DNA of 64,000 nucleotides from Faecalibacterium sp. I3-3-89 (GTDB taxonomy: Bacteria; Bacillota; Clostridia; Oscillospirales; Ruminococcaceae), in the NCBI RefSeq assembly GCF_023347275.1, contig NZ_CP094468.1, positions 2,542,001-2,606,000 of the forward strand. The letters are read 5' to 3'. Shown here in pieces: positions 1 through 8,684 of the stretch (within the stretch, counting starts at the first letter, position 1; every line of letters starts with the position of its first letter). The notes below the pieces were generated by a model. That model did not search any database and had not been told where the DNA came from. It saw only the letters and a list, made by a program, of their open reading frames with translations. Position numbers and translations under genes: made by a program.

Positions 1-1786
1 CTGCCGCAGGGCGTCCCGTCCCCATGCCGTCGCAGAGGATCATCTGCGCCGCCGCCGCGCTGCAGAACTGCTGCACTGCGTCGCCGGATATTTCGCCCCG
101 TGCCGCTGCGCCTGCCGTCCCGAACACGGCCCGCAGCAGCGGCTTTTCCGCAAAGAGCAGGGTGGTCATCCCCTTGCAGGAGAGCACCTGCGGCGGCTCA
201 AGGCTGCGGCGGCAGATGCGCCCCACCTCCCCGGCCAGCGCGGCCAGCTCCTTTTCGCTGAAGCGGGTGCGGGGCAGCGTCACCGCCGCCCGGGTGCGGC
301 CCAGATCATCCAGCGTGACGGCGCATTCCAGCGGCGGCGTGCCCAGCTGGGCAAACAGCGCCGCCACCCGGCCCGATTTATACGGCTCGGGGCTTCCGGG
401 ACGGCCCAGCTGCTCGCTGAGGACGCCCAGCGCATCGGCCACCGCGCTGTACTGCTCGGTGAGGGCCGTCCGCATGGCCTCGGAGTGGACGCGGGCCTCC
501 CGGCGGCTGCGGTAGAGGGCAAAGGCCCTGTCTCCCGCCGCGCAGAGCGCTGCCGGGTGGATGCACCGGGCCAGCTGTCCGGGCAAAAGCATGGTCTCCA
601 GATGGCCCCGCTCTTCCAGAATGGGGCGCAGGGCCTCCATCCCTTCCAGCGTGGCGGCGTGCTCCTGCTTCCAGCAGACCTCCCGCCGCCCGCAGTTGGC
701 GCAGAGGCTGTCGTGGATGTTGTCGATGACCCAGCGGAAGTCCTCGCACCGGCGCGGAAAGGCGTCGTATACCTCGTTCACCGTCTCCGCCAGCGAGGAG
801 AGGCTTTCGGCCACCGCTTCCAGCCGGGTCGCGGCGGCGGAGAGGCGGGGCCGCTCGTCCCCGGGCGGGTCATCGTCCTTGGCGGCAGGGGCCAGCCAGC
901 CCGCAGGCAGCAGGGCGCAAAGCCCCGCGCCCGCCCCGGCGCTGAGCAGGAAGCCGAATGCCCCGGCCAGCGGCTGGACGCAGAGCACCCCCGCCACACA
1001 GCCGCCCCCGTAGGCCGCAAGCCCCTCGATGCGCCTTGCCGGGGCAAGCACCGCCGCAGCGGCACACCCGCAGGCCAGCCCGGCGGCGGCAGGGGCAAGA
1101 GAAGGGTCGGCGGACGCCAGCGCCGCCCCCGTCACCCCGCTGAGGGCCAGTGCCGCCAGCGGCAGACCCTTGCAGCAGAGGGCCAGCTCTGCCGCCGCAC
1201 AGACCAGCACCCCGGGCAGGAGAAGCCCGAAGCTCACCCCGCCCCATGCGGCTGCCACGGCGGCCGCCAGCAGCAGGCTGCCCATCCCCGGCTTTTCGGG
1301 CGGGAAGCGGCGGAGGCCCAGCCCCAGCGCCGCCGCCAGCAGGGCGTCCCCGCCGCAGAGCAGCAGGAGCTGAACGCCGTTCTCCTCCCCCGCCGCGAAG
1401 CAGACGGCGCTCCCCGCCAGCGTGCCGCAGCCTGCCAGCACCGCCGGGCCGAACCGGCCCGGCCAGAGCCACCGCGCAGCCACCGCCGCGCCCAGCCCGC
1501 AGAGCAGGCAGATGCTCTCCACCGTCAGCGCTCCGAAGCTCCGCGCCAGCAGCCCCAGCGCTGCCCCGGCAGCCCCCACGGCAAAGCAGTCCTCCCCAAA
1601 GCCCAGTGTCAGCCCCAGCCCGAAGGGCATCAGCGCCCCGTACAGCACAGCCCAGCCTCCGGCCAGCCCCAGCAGAAATGCACACCCCTGCCGCAGGGCG
1701 GGCCGCACCGCCGCCCGCGCCCGGAGCGCGCCGCCCACCGGCTTTCTGCCCGTAGAGGTCTGGATGGTCCGAAAAGACACCTGCAT
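1..1786 (-). CDS. spoIIE: Stage II sporulation protein E, SpoIIE (3' end beyond window)
   Basis: The frame is open from an ATG at 1786 to the window edge, giving about 595 residues. The N-terminal half is a run of Ala/Gly/Leu-rich membrane segments. A linker follows with cysteines (a CANCGRREVCW stretch), then the start of a PP2C phosphatase domain, whose ILCDGMGTGRPA motif at the very edge matches the metal-binding DGMGTG of SpoIIE. SpoIIE is a polar-septum membrane phosphatase that dephosphorylates SpoIIAA to release sigma-F. The rest of the phosphatase domain is missing only because the window ends. Very GC-rich, like the other host genes here. Confidence 0.85.
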   Translation of the reverse strand, partial: MQVSFRTIQTSTGRKPVGGALRARAAVRPALRQGCAFLLGLAGGWAVLYGALMPFGLGLTLGFGEDCFAVGAAGAALGLLARSFGALTVESICLLCGLGAAVAARWLWPGRFGPAVLAGCGTLAGSAVCFAAGEENGVQLLLLCGGDALLAAALGLGLRRFPPEKPGMGSLLLAAAVAAAWGGVSFGLLLPGVLVCAAAELALCCKGLPLAALALSGVTGAALASADPSLAPAAAGLACGCAAAAVLAPARRIEGLAAYGGGCVAGVLCVQPLAGAFGFLLSAGAGAGLCALLPAGWLAPAAKDDDPPGDERPRLSAAATRLEAVAESLSSLAETVNEVYDAFPRRCEDFRWVIDNIHDSLCANCGRREVCWKQEHAATLEGMEALRPILEERGHLETMLLPGQLARCIHPAALCAAGDRAFALYRSRREARVHSEAMRTALTEQYSAVADALGVLSEQLGRPGSPEPYKSGRVAALFAQLGTPPLECAVTLDDLGRTRAAVTLPRTRFSEKELAALAGEVGRICRRSLEPPQVLSCKGMTTLLFAEKPLLRAVFGTAGAAARGEISGDAVQQFCSAAAAQMILCDGMGTGRPAA

Positions 1787-1788
1787 AG

Positions 1789-1814
1789 AAAAATCCCCGC
1801 TTTCCGGCGGGGAT
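1789..1814 (-). terminator. Terminator-like hairpin abutting the spoIIE start
   Basis: Read on the minus strand, ATCCCCGC and GCGGGGAT form a perfect 8-bp stem with a 6-nt loop. TTTTCT follows and then the spoIIE ATG. It has the shape of an intrinsic terminator or attenuator, and it contains the only G-rich ribosome-binding candidate (GCGGGGA). Confidence 0.5.
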
Positions 1815-1919
1815 CTTCTGCAATATCACGTTGTGCTGTTCTGTTTCCCGCGCCTGTTGCATATACTCTAGCCCAGACGCGGCGCGGTTTTTGGCGGGGT
1901 GATGGGATGGGATAAAATC

Positions 1920-2198
1920 TCAGCAGAAATAGTGTGCTTCGCCAAAAAAGCTCGTCCATTTTGCGACGACCTCGGCGCTTCGTGCTTCGATAATGGCCAT
2001 GATGTTGCGCAGGACACGGGGCGGTATCTGAGAATTATTGTTGCTCAGATAGCACTTTCCTGCCCGGGTGATCCATATCTTGGTGGCGTTGGCGCTGGGT
2101 GCACCCTGCGCCACATGGACGTGTACCGGTTCCAGCGGCTCGTTCTCATTGGCCCAGAAATAGACCCAGTAGGAGCCGATCTTAAAAACCTGCGGCAT
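1920..2198 (-). CDS. DUF4160 domain protein
   Basis: A 92-residue protein with the DUF4160 pattern: an N-terminal GSYWVYFWANENEPLEPVHVHV block, where the HVHV is typical, and a conserved helix near NIMAIIEARSAEVVAKW. Function unproven; members are small cytosolic proteins often found as two-gene cassettes. It overlaps the upstream 90-residue gene by 17 bp, so the two are probably co-transcribed and translationally coupled. A toxin-antitoxin role is sometimes suggested for such pairs but nothing here proves it. Confidence 0.7.
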   Translation of the reverse strand: MPQVFKIGSYWVYFWANENEPLEPVHVHVAQGAPSANATKIWITRAGKCYLSNNNSQIPPRVLRNIMAIIEARSAEVVAKWTSFFGEAHYFC

Positions 2199-2454
2199 TT
2201 TCGACGCCTCCCTCTTTGGAGAACTGCAAGATCAGATGCGCTGTGGACTCCACAAGCTCCTGATACCGGGCGATCTCCGCCGGGGTAAAGCCGTTGATGT
2301 CCTCCCACTTATAGTCGGGGAGATAACACACCGCAGAATGGAAGCAATCCTTCGCATCCGGCTTCTCGAAATAAACCTTGACGCGATGGTCCGGGAGCAT
2401 TTCTGAATGGACGACCTCAGTGTTATCGTCCAGCGTCATGAACGGATACATCAT
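2182..2454 (-). CDS. Small acidic protein paired with DUF4160 gene
   Basis: A 90-residue protein whose core VHSEMLPDHRVKVYFEKPD resembles the short strand-rich N-terminus of partner proteins of DUF4160 (DUF2442-like). The match is weak and from memory. It starts at an ATG preceded by AAGGAGGCAGTC, a strong ribosome-binding site. It is first in a two-gene unit and overlaps the DUF4160 gene by 17 bp. Function unknown. Confidence 0.6.
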   Translation of the reverse strand: MMYPFMTLDDNTEVVHSEMLPDHRVKVYFEKPDAKDCFHSAVCYLPDYKWEDINGFTPAEIARYQELVESTAHLILQFSKEGGVENAAGF

Positions 2455-2488
2455 ACAGACTGCCTCCTTACGTTTTTATAAGGTCTTT

Positions 2489-3958
2489 TTACCCATTCAG
2501 CTTCCCGATGGCGGCCTTCACCCGCTCGAGGGTCTTTTCGCGGCCCATCATGCAGGCGAGGTCGGTGCCGCCGCCGGGGGTGCGCTGCTTGCCCGAAAGG
2601 GCGATGCCCAGCGGGTAGAGCAGCCAGCCGTTCTTCTTGCCCAGCTCTTCGGCCTTGGCCTTGCAGGCATCAAAGACGGTGTCGCGGTCGCCAAAGTCCA
2701 GTGCCTCGTCGCTCAGGACGGGCAGCAGGGCCTCCAGCGCCTCCTTGGCGGACTCGGGGGTGGTCTTCTGCTTCTTGTTGGTGTAGAGGCTCACGTCATA
2801 CTCGGGCATGACGTCGAAGAAGTCCAGCTGCTCGGGGATCTCGCCCAGCACCTCACAGCGGGGCTGAAGGTTTGCGCAGAGCAGCTTCTTGTCGATGGGG
2901 GTGTGGACGGCGCTGTCGATCCACGGCTCGGCCTTGGCAAGGAACTCCTCGGGAGACAGACGGCGGATATACTCTGCATTGATGGCCCGCAGCTTGAGAG
3001 GGTCGAAGATGGCGGGCGACTTGGAGATACCGTCCGGCGTCCAGATCTTGACCAGATCTGCCAGCGAGAAGATCTCCTGCTCGGCATACTCTCCCTTGGG
3101 GCTCCAGCCCAGCAGGCAGATGTAATTCAGGATGGCCTCGGTCAGGTAGCCCTTGGCCACGAGGTCCTGATAACTGGCATCACCGTTGCGCTTGGAGAGC
3201 TTGTTCTGGGCGTCCTTCATGACCGGCGGGCAGTGGATGTAGTTCGGGATGTCCCAACCGAACGCCTGATACAGCAGGTTGTACTTCGGGGTGGAGGACA
3301 GGTATTCGCTGCCGCGGATGACGTGGGTGATGCCCATGAGGTGGTCGTCCACCACATTGGCGAAGTTGTAGGTGGGCATCCCGTCGGTCTTGATGAGGAT
3401 CTGGTCGTCCATCTCGCTGTTGTTGACCTCGATATGGCCGTAGACCATATCGTCGAAGCCGGTCACGCCCTCGCGGGGGATCTTCTGGCGGATGACGTAC
3501 GGCTCACCGGCGGCGAGGCGCTTTTCCACCTCTTCCTTCGGCAGGTCGCGGCAGCAGCCGTCGTAGTGGGTCATCTCGCCGTGGGCGCGCTGCTCGGCGT
3601 GGAGGGCCTCCAGACGCTCCTCGGTGCAGAAGCAGTAGTAGGCCTTGCCCTCTGCCACCAGCTGTTCGGCGTACTGCTTGAACATCCCCATCCGCTCGCT
3701 CTGGACGTAGGGGCCGACGGGGCCGCCTACATCGGGGCCTTCGTCCCACAGCAGGCCGGTCTCCCGCAGGGTGTTGTAGATGACGTCCACAGCGCCCTCG
3801 ACGTAGCGGCCCTGATCGGTGTCCTCGATGCGGAGGATGAAGGTGCCGCCGTCGTGCTTGGCCATCAGGTAGGTGTACAGCGCGGTGCGCAGGTTGCCAA
3901 CATGCATATAACCCGTGGGCGAGGGGGCAAATCGGGTGCGGATCTTCGGATTCGGCAT
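2489..3958 (-). CDS. gltX: Glutamate--tRNA ligase
   Basis: A 489-residue class I aminoacyl-tRNA synthetase, the usual length for bacterial GluRS. It charges tRNA-Glu (in many Firmicutes also tRNA-Gln, later amidated by GatCAB) in the cytoplasm. Visible motifs are FAPSPTGYMHVGN at residues 10-22 (HIGH-type signature H19-V-G-N), the ILRIEDTD stretch at 41-48 and the KLSKR form of the KMSKS loop at 253-257. Two cysteines (C109, C111) and the CC at 135-136 lie in the expected zinc region. The start at 3958 has AAAAAGGAGAAATC upstream. It is a stand-alone gene transcribed away from the AbrB regulator. Confidence 0.95.
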   Translation of the reverse strand: MPNPKIRTRFAPSPTGYMHVGNLRTALYTYLMAKHDGGTFILRIEDTDQGRYVEGAVDVIYNTLRETGLLWDEGPDVGGPVGPYVQSERMGMFKQYAEQLVAEGKAYYCFCTEERLEALHAEQRAHGEMTHYDGCCRDLPKEEVEKRLAAGEPYVIRQKIPREGVTGFDDMVYGHIEVNNSEMDDQILIKTDGMPTYNFANVVDDHLMGITHVIRGSEYLSSTPKYNLLYQAFGWDIPNYIHCPPVMKDAQNKLSKRNGDASYQDLVAKGYLTEAILNYICLLGWSPKGEYAEQEIFSLADLVKIWTPDGISKSPAIFDPLKLRAINAEYIRRLSPEEFLAKAEPWIDSAVHTPIDKKLLCANLQPRCEVLGEIPEQLDFFDVMPEYDVSLYTNKKQKTTPESAKEALEALLPVLSDEALDFGDRDTVFDACKAKAEELGKKNGWLLYPLGIALSGKQRTPGGGTDLACMMGREKTLERVKAAIGKLNG

Positions 3959-4133
3959 AATGATTTCTCCTTTTTATCTATCATAGGCAAATGAATTGCA
4001 AATATCTCTGCCTAAGTTTACCCTCTCCGGCCCTGTTTGTCAACGGAGACAGCAAAGAGGGGCGTCCCCGGAAGCGCCTGACCCTGATTTTGCGGTTTCT
4101 TTGAGAAGTTTTTGTCGAAACTCCGCGTTTCGA

Positions 4134-4162
4134 TTGACGAACGGCTCAACTTTTTGTATACT
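4134..4162 (+). promoter_or_regulatory. Sigma-A promoter of the abrB-like gene
   Basis: TTGACG (4134-4139), a 17-nt spacer and TATACT (4157-4162) give a near-consensus housekeeping promoter about 125 bp upstream of the AbrB-family start. Confidence 0.75.
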
Positions 4163-4287
4163 GAGCAGGAAAGAAGTTGGCAGTTTTTTCCTGTTTTTCC
4201 TGCACAGGAACATTTTTCGCGTCGCATCGTCGCAATCAGTGCCATATCTGCCATTCTTCCGGACACACTACTAAAGGAGAAATGAAT

Positions 4288-4539
4288 ATGAAAACAACTG
4301 GCATCGTTCGCGGCATCGACTCTCTGGGGCGCATCGTCCTTCCCAAGGAACTGCGCACCAATATGCACATCGACAAGGACTCGAAGCTCGAGATCTTCGT
4401 GGAGGGCGATCAGATCATCCTCAAAAAGCACCGTCCCGCCGGCAGCTGCGACTTCTGCGGCGAGCTGGTGGCCGGCATGGCCCAGTATGAGGGCTACTGC
4501 ATCTGCCCCGCCTGCCGGGCCAAGATCGCCGCGCTGTAA
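4288..4539 (+). CDS. AbrB/MazE/SpoVT family transition-state regulator
   Basis: Starting at the ATG at 4288, with GGAG 8 nt upstream, gives 83 residues. The N-terminus MKTTGIVRGIDSLGRIVLPKELR is the swapped-hairpin AbrB DNA-binding domain, followed by IFVEGDQIILKK. The C-terminal half has two CxxC pairs (CDFC and CPAC), suggesting a small zinc-binding tail. AbrB proteins are dimeric global repressors of post-exponential genes. A longer frame starts at 4177 but runs through the promoter. Followed after 21 bp by the hydrolase gene, so probably one operon. Confidence 0.85.
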   Translation: MKTTGIVRGIDSLGRIVLPKELRTNMHIDKDSKLEIFVEGDQIILKKHRPAGSCDFCGELVAGMAQYEGYCICPACRAKIAAL

Positions 4540-4560
4540 GCGGAAAAGGAGAATCCTCAC

Positions 4561-5487
4561 ATGAGTCAGATGACCGACTTCACCCTCCCCTCCTGCGTGC
4601 CGGGCCGGACGCTCCACGCATTCCGCTGTGTGCCGGAGGGCAGGGTGCGGGCCGTTCTGCAGCTATCCCACGGCATGGTGGAGTTCATCGACCGGTACAA
4701 GCCGCTGGCCGAGCATCTGGCCGGACAGGGCATCCTCGTCACCGGCCACGACCATCTGGGCCACGGCGGTTCCATCCGCACGAAGGATGACTACGGCTTC
4801 TTCGCCCAGCCGGACGGCAACCGTGCCGTCCTCAACGACCTCCACGCCCTGACCGTCCTGACCAAGCAGCTCTACCCCGGCGTCCCCTATTTTCTTCTGG
4901 GGCACAGCATGGGGTCGTTCTACGCCCGCCAGTACCTCTGCGAGTGGGGCAGCGAGCTGGACGGAGCCATCCTCATGGGCACCGGCTTTCAGCCCAAAGC
5001 TCTGGTCGCCGCAGCGAAAGCCCTCTGCCGGGTGCTGGCCGTCTTTTTCGGCTGGGAACACCGCAGCCGGCTCGTGGCCAGCCTTTCCTTCCTCGGCTAC
5101 AACAAGGGCCTCGAGGGCCGCACACCCCACGACTGGCTCAACCGCGACACCGCCGAGGTGGACAAGTACCGTGCCGACGAGCGCTGTATGTTCACCTTCA
5201 CCCTGAACGCCTACTACAGTATGTTCTCCGGCATCCTGCGGCTGTACGACCCCGCCGTTCTGGCCGGAATGCCCAAGGATCTGCCCCTGCTCTTCCTCGC
5301 CGGTGACGCCGACCCTGTAGGCGAGCACACCGCCGGAGTCCGGCGGGCCATCCAGAGCCTCCGGGACATCGGCGTCCGGAACATCGAGGCGAAGTTCTAT
5401 CCCGGTGCCCGCCACGAGCTGCTGATGGAGACGAACAAAGCCGAAGTGTTTGCGGACATCGCCGACTGGCTCGAAAAACAGCTGTGA
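4561..5487 (+). CDS. Alpha/beta hydrolase, monoacylglycerol-lipase-like
   Basis: A 308-residue Hydrolase_4 (serine aminopeptidase S33/lysophospholipase) protein. The oxyanion region LSHGMVEF is at 35-42, a GHDHLGHG stretch at 62-69 and the nucleophile elbow GHSMG at 114-118 (Ser116). The expected acid is in LAGDADPVG and the catalytic His in GARHELLME. No signal peptide, so a cytoplasmic esterase or lipase is likely; the substrate cannot be read from sequence. AAAAGGAG precedes the ATG. It follows the AbrB gene closely and ends before a strong terminator. Confidence 0.85.
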   Translation: MSQMTDFTLPSCVPGRTLHAFRCVPEGRVRAVLQLSHGMVEFIDRYKPLAEHLAGQGILVTGHDHLGHGGSIRTKDDYGFFAQPDGNRAVLNDLHALTVLTKQLYPGVPYFLLGHSMGSFYARQYLCEWGSELDGAILMGTGFQPKALVAAAKALCRVLAVFFGWEHRSRLVASLSFLGYNKGLEGRTPHDWLNRDTAEVDKYRADERCMFTFTLNAYYSMFSGILRLYDPAVLAGMPKDLPLLFLAGDADPVGEHTAGVRRAIQSLRDIGVRNIEAKFYPGARHELLMETNKAEVFADIADWLEKQL

Positions 5488-5547
5488 CCCGGCAGCGGCT
5501 CTCGCTTTTATCGCATTTTTTCGATTTTTTGACTTGCGACAAACCAA

Positions 5548-5587
5548 ACGCCCCCTCATCGCGGTATCGATGAGAGTGCGTTTTTTT
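5548..5587 (+). terminator. Intrinsic terminator after the hydrolase gene
   Basis: ACGCCCCCTCATCG pairs with CGATGAGAGTGCGT around a CGGTAT loop, followed by seven T. It closes the abrB-hydrolase unit and separates it from the convergent flippase gene. Confidence 0.8.
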
Positions 5588-5603
5588 CCTGTCCGGGAAG
5601 CGT

Positions 5604-7097
5604 TTATTTCTTCGTCATCCAGCCGTCCACGACAGCCACAAGGGCCTTGCCCCGGCGGCCCAGAATTTTAGGCAGCAGGATGCGGGCCATGCCCCAGACG
5701 CCGGAGAAGTTGTACAGGATGATGAGGGCGGTGATAAGGCCCGTCCAGAGGCCGTACAGAGGCGTCTCTGCCAGCAGCACGAAGGCCTCGAACACCAGCG
5801 CGGCGGCGTTGACGAGGACGCGGCCCGGATGGACACGCATCCCGATCATGCCGTGGGCGTCGATGGCACGGAGGGTGAACACCAGACCGAGGCCGAGGAA
5901 GGACGCATAGGTCGCGCCCACAGGGCCCCACCACTTGATGAAGAAGTAGTTCATGATGCAGTTGCTCACGGCGCCTGCCATCATCGTGACCATGCTCCGC
6001 TGGGACTTCTTATTCACGACGTAGACGCTGTTCATGAACTGGTTGAAGCAGCTGCAGGTGGAGGCCATCACGAGGAAGGGCACGAAGTGCCACGCATAGT
6101 AATAGTTGGCCTTCATGATGTGCATGACCGGGCGGCAGAGCCAGATGATGCCCGCCGCGCAGCAGAACAGCACGCTGGAATAGGTGCGGAAGATCTGGGT
6201 GAAGAATTTGGCTCTTCCCTCCTCCTCCGTCACCGCCGACAGCTGCCATGCATCGTAGAAGATGAGGCCCAGCGTGGTGAGGATGGTGGGCAGGAAGTAG
6301 CCGGTGGAGAGCAGGCCGCTCCATGCATCGCCGCTGTGGCCGTCGAGGCCATCGCACATCTCGCGCACGAAGAACAGGTCTGAGGCGTTGATGATCCAGA
6401 AGCTGATCTGGGCCGGGATCATGGGCAGCGAGAAGCGGAGCATCTGCTTCCAGAGGGTCTTGTTGAGGCCCTTCAGCTCGATAAAGTTCCAGAGCTTTCC
6501 GGTCAGCATCAGGAAGAGCACGCTGACGAAATCGCCGCTGATGATGGCCAGCAGGTAGCCGTTCGCGCCCCAGCGGAAGCCCACCAGATAGAGCACATAG
6601 AAGGCCATGGTCGCCACGGTGCAGAGCACGCCGTCCACAGCCACCAGCTTGTTCCACTGGCGGCTGCGCACGAACTGGGTGCAGAGGGTGCGCAGACAGC
6701 TCATGAGGACGTAGATATAGATGAGCAGGCCGTACTGGGCCATGTCAGGCAGGAACTGCGCCACTGGCCAGCAGAGCACAAGGATGCCGAAGCCCCCGAG
6801 GATGGTGAGCAGGCCGTTGGTGAACACCTGCTTTTCGCTGTTGCCCTTGTCGAGGCCGAAGCGGATGATGGCGTTGGACATTCCCATCGACACGAAGGGG
6901 ATGAGCAGGTTGGCGTACTGGCTCAGGATCTTGGACAGGCCGAGGTCGGAGATCTCGGCCATCGCATAGGTCAGAAACGGCTGGACGATGAGCGTCAGCA
7001 GCTTGGACGAAAAGCTGCTGATGGCAAAGATGATGGTGTTTCCGGCGAGCTTCGAATATTTATCGCCGCCGGCCTTTTTTTCGTTTTCCAATGACAT
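5604..7097 (-). CDS. Polysaccharide/oligosaccharide flippase (MOP superfamily)
   Basis: A 497-residue, multi-pass membrane protein of the Wzx/MATE-like polysaccharide-biosynthesis flippase group. Around twelve to fourteen hydrophobic segments are spread along the chain. The N-terminus shows the typical N-T-I-F-A-I-S-S-F-S-S-K-L segment followed by a polar loop (LGLSKILSQYANLLIPFVSMGMSNAIIRFGL). It would move lipid-linked saccharide units across the cytoplasmic membrane. No glycosyltransferases lie beside it, so the substrate is unknown. Convergent with the hydrolase gene. Confidence 0.8.
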   Translation of the reverse strand: MSLENEKKAGGDKYSKLAGNTIIFAISSFSSKLLTLIVQPFLTYAMAEISDLGLSKILSQYANLLIPFVSMGMSNAIIRFGLDKGNSEKQVFTNGLLTILGGFGILVLCWPVAQFLPDMAQYGLLIYIYVLMSCLRTLCTQFVRSRQWNKLVAVDGVLCTVATMAFYVLYLVGFRWGANGYLLAIISGDFVSVLFLMLTGKLWNFIELKGLNKTLWKQMLRFSLPMIPAQISFWIINASDLFFVREMCDGLDGHSGDAWSGLLSTGYFLPTILTTLGLIFYDAWQLSAVTEEEGRAKFFTQIFRTYSSVLFCCAAGIIWLCRPVMHIMKANYYYAWHFVPFLVMASTCSCFNQFMNSVYVVNKKSQRSMVTMMAGAVSNCIMNYFFIKWWGPVGATYASFLGLGLVFTLRAIDAHGMIGMRVHPGRVLVNAAALVFEAFVLLAETPLYGLWTGLITALIILYNFSGVWGMARILLPKILGRRGKALVAVVDGWMTKK

Positions 7098-7119
7098 ATT
7101 CCTCTTATTTTTCAGTGGC

Positions 7120-7225
7120 TTGCCCTCTCAGTCAGACCCTTCCGGGTCTGTCAGCTCCCCCAGAGGGGGAGCCTTTCTGCCTCTCCCCTTGGGAGAGATG
7201 TCCCCGAAGGTAACAGAGCGGGCAA
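7120..7225. repeat. MITE-like dispersed repeat
   Basis: A non-coding segment of about 106 bp bounded by TTGCCCTCTC and its imperfect inverse GAGCGGGCAA. Inside is an almost continuous set of paired arms: AGACCC/GGGTCT, CTCCCCC/GGGGGAG and CTCTCCCC/GGGAGAG. Similar elements recur in Faecalibacterium-type genomes from my recollection; copy number cannot be tested here. Confidence 0.55.
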
Positions 7226-7230
7226 GGCCG

Positions 7231-7779
7231 TTATCTTTTCAACAAATCTCTCCGGGCCTTCCAGTCCGGCATCAGCTTGGCCACCTCGGCCCAGAACGCC
7301 GGGCTGTGGTTCGGCTGCAAAAAGTGGCAGTACTCATGTACTACCACATAGATCTGCGCCGCCTCGGGCATATTGTAAAGCTGGAGCGCAAAGGTGATCT
7401 GGCGCTTGGCCATATGGCAGACGCCCCAGCAGCTGGTCATGCTGCGCACCTTGATGGCGGGCTTCTGCCCGTTCAGGACCCCGGCAAAGGCCGGGTAGAC
7501 CTTATCGCTCATGGCCGTGAAGTGGGCCAGCGCGACATCCCTGTCGGGCAGCGACGCCTGCCGCTTCTCGCGGGCGGCCTGCCGGGCCTGTGCCGCCCGT
7601 ATCCAGTCCATCTGGCCGATGATATAGTGATCCGCCGCCTCCGGCGATATGCGCAGAGGGGAGCTGAGGGCCACAGAACCGTCCCGCCGGACATGAAGGT
7701 TGAAGTATTTGACCTTCTTCCGCGTCAGCTCGTAGGGGATGCCCCCGGCCACCCGCAGCGTCACGCGCCCTTTTTGCAT
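7231..7779 (-). CDS. YgjP-like zinc metallopeptidase (DUF45)
   Basis: A 182-residue member of the YgjP/DUF45 M48-like family. The motif VRSMTSCWGVC (111-121) is the family RxxxxxWGxC block. HEYCH at 148-152 with H158 gives the zinc site and catalytic Glu149. Length fits the family. Cytoplasmic; physiological substrate unknown. Its start overlaps the end of the DMT transporter gene by 19 bp, so it is the last gene of a three-gene minus-strand operon. Confidence 0.85.
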   Translation of the reverse strand: MQKGRVTLRVAGGIPYELTRKKVKYFNLHVRRDGSVALSSPLRISPEAADHYIIGQMDWIRAAQARQAAREKRQASLPDRDVALAHFTAMSDKVYPAFAGVLNGQKPAIKVRSMTSCWGVCHMAKRQITFALQLYNMPEAAQIYVVVHEYCHFLQPNHSPAFWAEVAKLMPDWKARRDLLKR

Positions 7780-8684
7780 CCGCGCAGCTCCTCAAGCGGC
7801 AGCTGGGACAGCACGACGGCGGCAAAGATGAGGGCGCAGCCCGCACTCTCCCGCAGCGAAAGGCTCTGGTTCAGCAGCAGCCAGCCGCCCAAGGCGCTGA
7901 ACACGCTTTCCAGACACATGATGAGGCTGGCGATGGCGGGGTTCAGGTTTTTCTGTCCCAAGATCTGGAGCGTATAGCCCGCACCGCTGGACAGCACGCC
8001 GCAATAGGCGATGGGCAGGAGATTGGCACCAAATTCCGCCAGCGTCGGCGTCTCAAAGAGAAGCGCCGCCGCCGTGCTCTCCACTGCGACCACGATAAAC
8101 TGCAAGAGGCTCAGCCTCACGCCGTCCACCAGCGGCGAAAAGTGGTCGATGGACATGATCTGGAAGCTGAACAGCACCGCGCAGGAGAACAGGATCCAGT
8201 CGCTGGTCTCGACGCCGCCGAAGCCGTTCTTCATGCAGAGCAGGTAAAGGCCCACCACGGCGATGACCATACTGGCCCAGAGCTGGGCGCTGCCCTTCCG
8301 GCCCAGAAACAGGCCGAACACCGGCACCAGCACGACGTACATGGCCGTCAGGAAGCCCGCCTTGGCCGTGGAGGGGTTGATGGTGATGCCGATCTGCTGG
8401 GCCGCAGAGGCTGCAAACAGAAGGGTGCCGCAGACGAGGCCCGCCATCAGCAGAGTCTTCCGCTCCGCTCTTTCCTTGGGCCAGCCGTAGGCCGCGCCCT
8501 GCTTTTTGCGCAGGGCATCAAAGGCGGCCATCGTCGGGAGCAGCACGAGGACAGCCAGCCAGCTCCGCCCCGCGAGGAAGGAATAGGCCCCCATGCCGGA
8601 GCCTGCGCTCTGGGCCACGAACGCCGTGCCCCAGATGAAGGCGCAGAGCATCAGCATGAGCGAATTTTTCGTCTGTGTCTTCAT
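7761..8684 (-). CDS. DMT-superfamily (EamA) transporter
   Basis: A 307-residue inner-membrane protein with about ten hydrophobic segments in two repeated EamA halves. The first begins NSLMLMLCAFIWGTAFVAQ, with the family W-G-T/S motif; the second begins near DWILFSCAVLFSFQIMSIDHFS. A metabolite or drug exporter is likely, substrate unknown. It overlaps the preceding gene by 4 bp (ATGA type) and the following peptidase by 19 bp, indicating translational coupling. Confidence 0.85.
   Translation of the reverse strand: MKTQTKNSLMLMLCAFIWGTAFVAQSAGSGMGAYSFLAGRSWLAVLVLLPTMAAFDALRKKQGAAYGWPKERAERKTLLMAGLVCGTLLFAASAAQQIGITINPSTAKAGFLTAMYVVLVPVFGLFLGRKGSAQLWASMVIAVVGLYLLCMKNGFGGVETSDWILFSCAVLFSFQIMSIDHFSPLVDGVRLSLLQFIVVAVESTAAALLFETPTLAEFGANLLPIAYCGVLSSGAGYTLQILGQKNLNPAIASLIMCLESVFSALGGWLLLNQSLSLRESAGCALIFAAVVLSQLPLEELRGCKKGA

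Noticed and set aside
485..1915. Several long open frames on both strands at the left edge
   Set aside because: GC-rich shadow frames of spoIIE; only the frame ending in ILCDGMGTGRPA carries recognisable domains.
2378..3994. A 538-codon open frame on the plus strand
   Set aside because: It is antisense to gltX and its translation is Leu/Gly/Val-rich with no family motifs; the minus-strand gltX accounts for the region.
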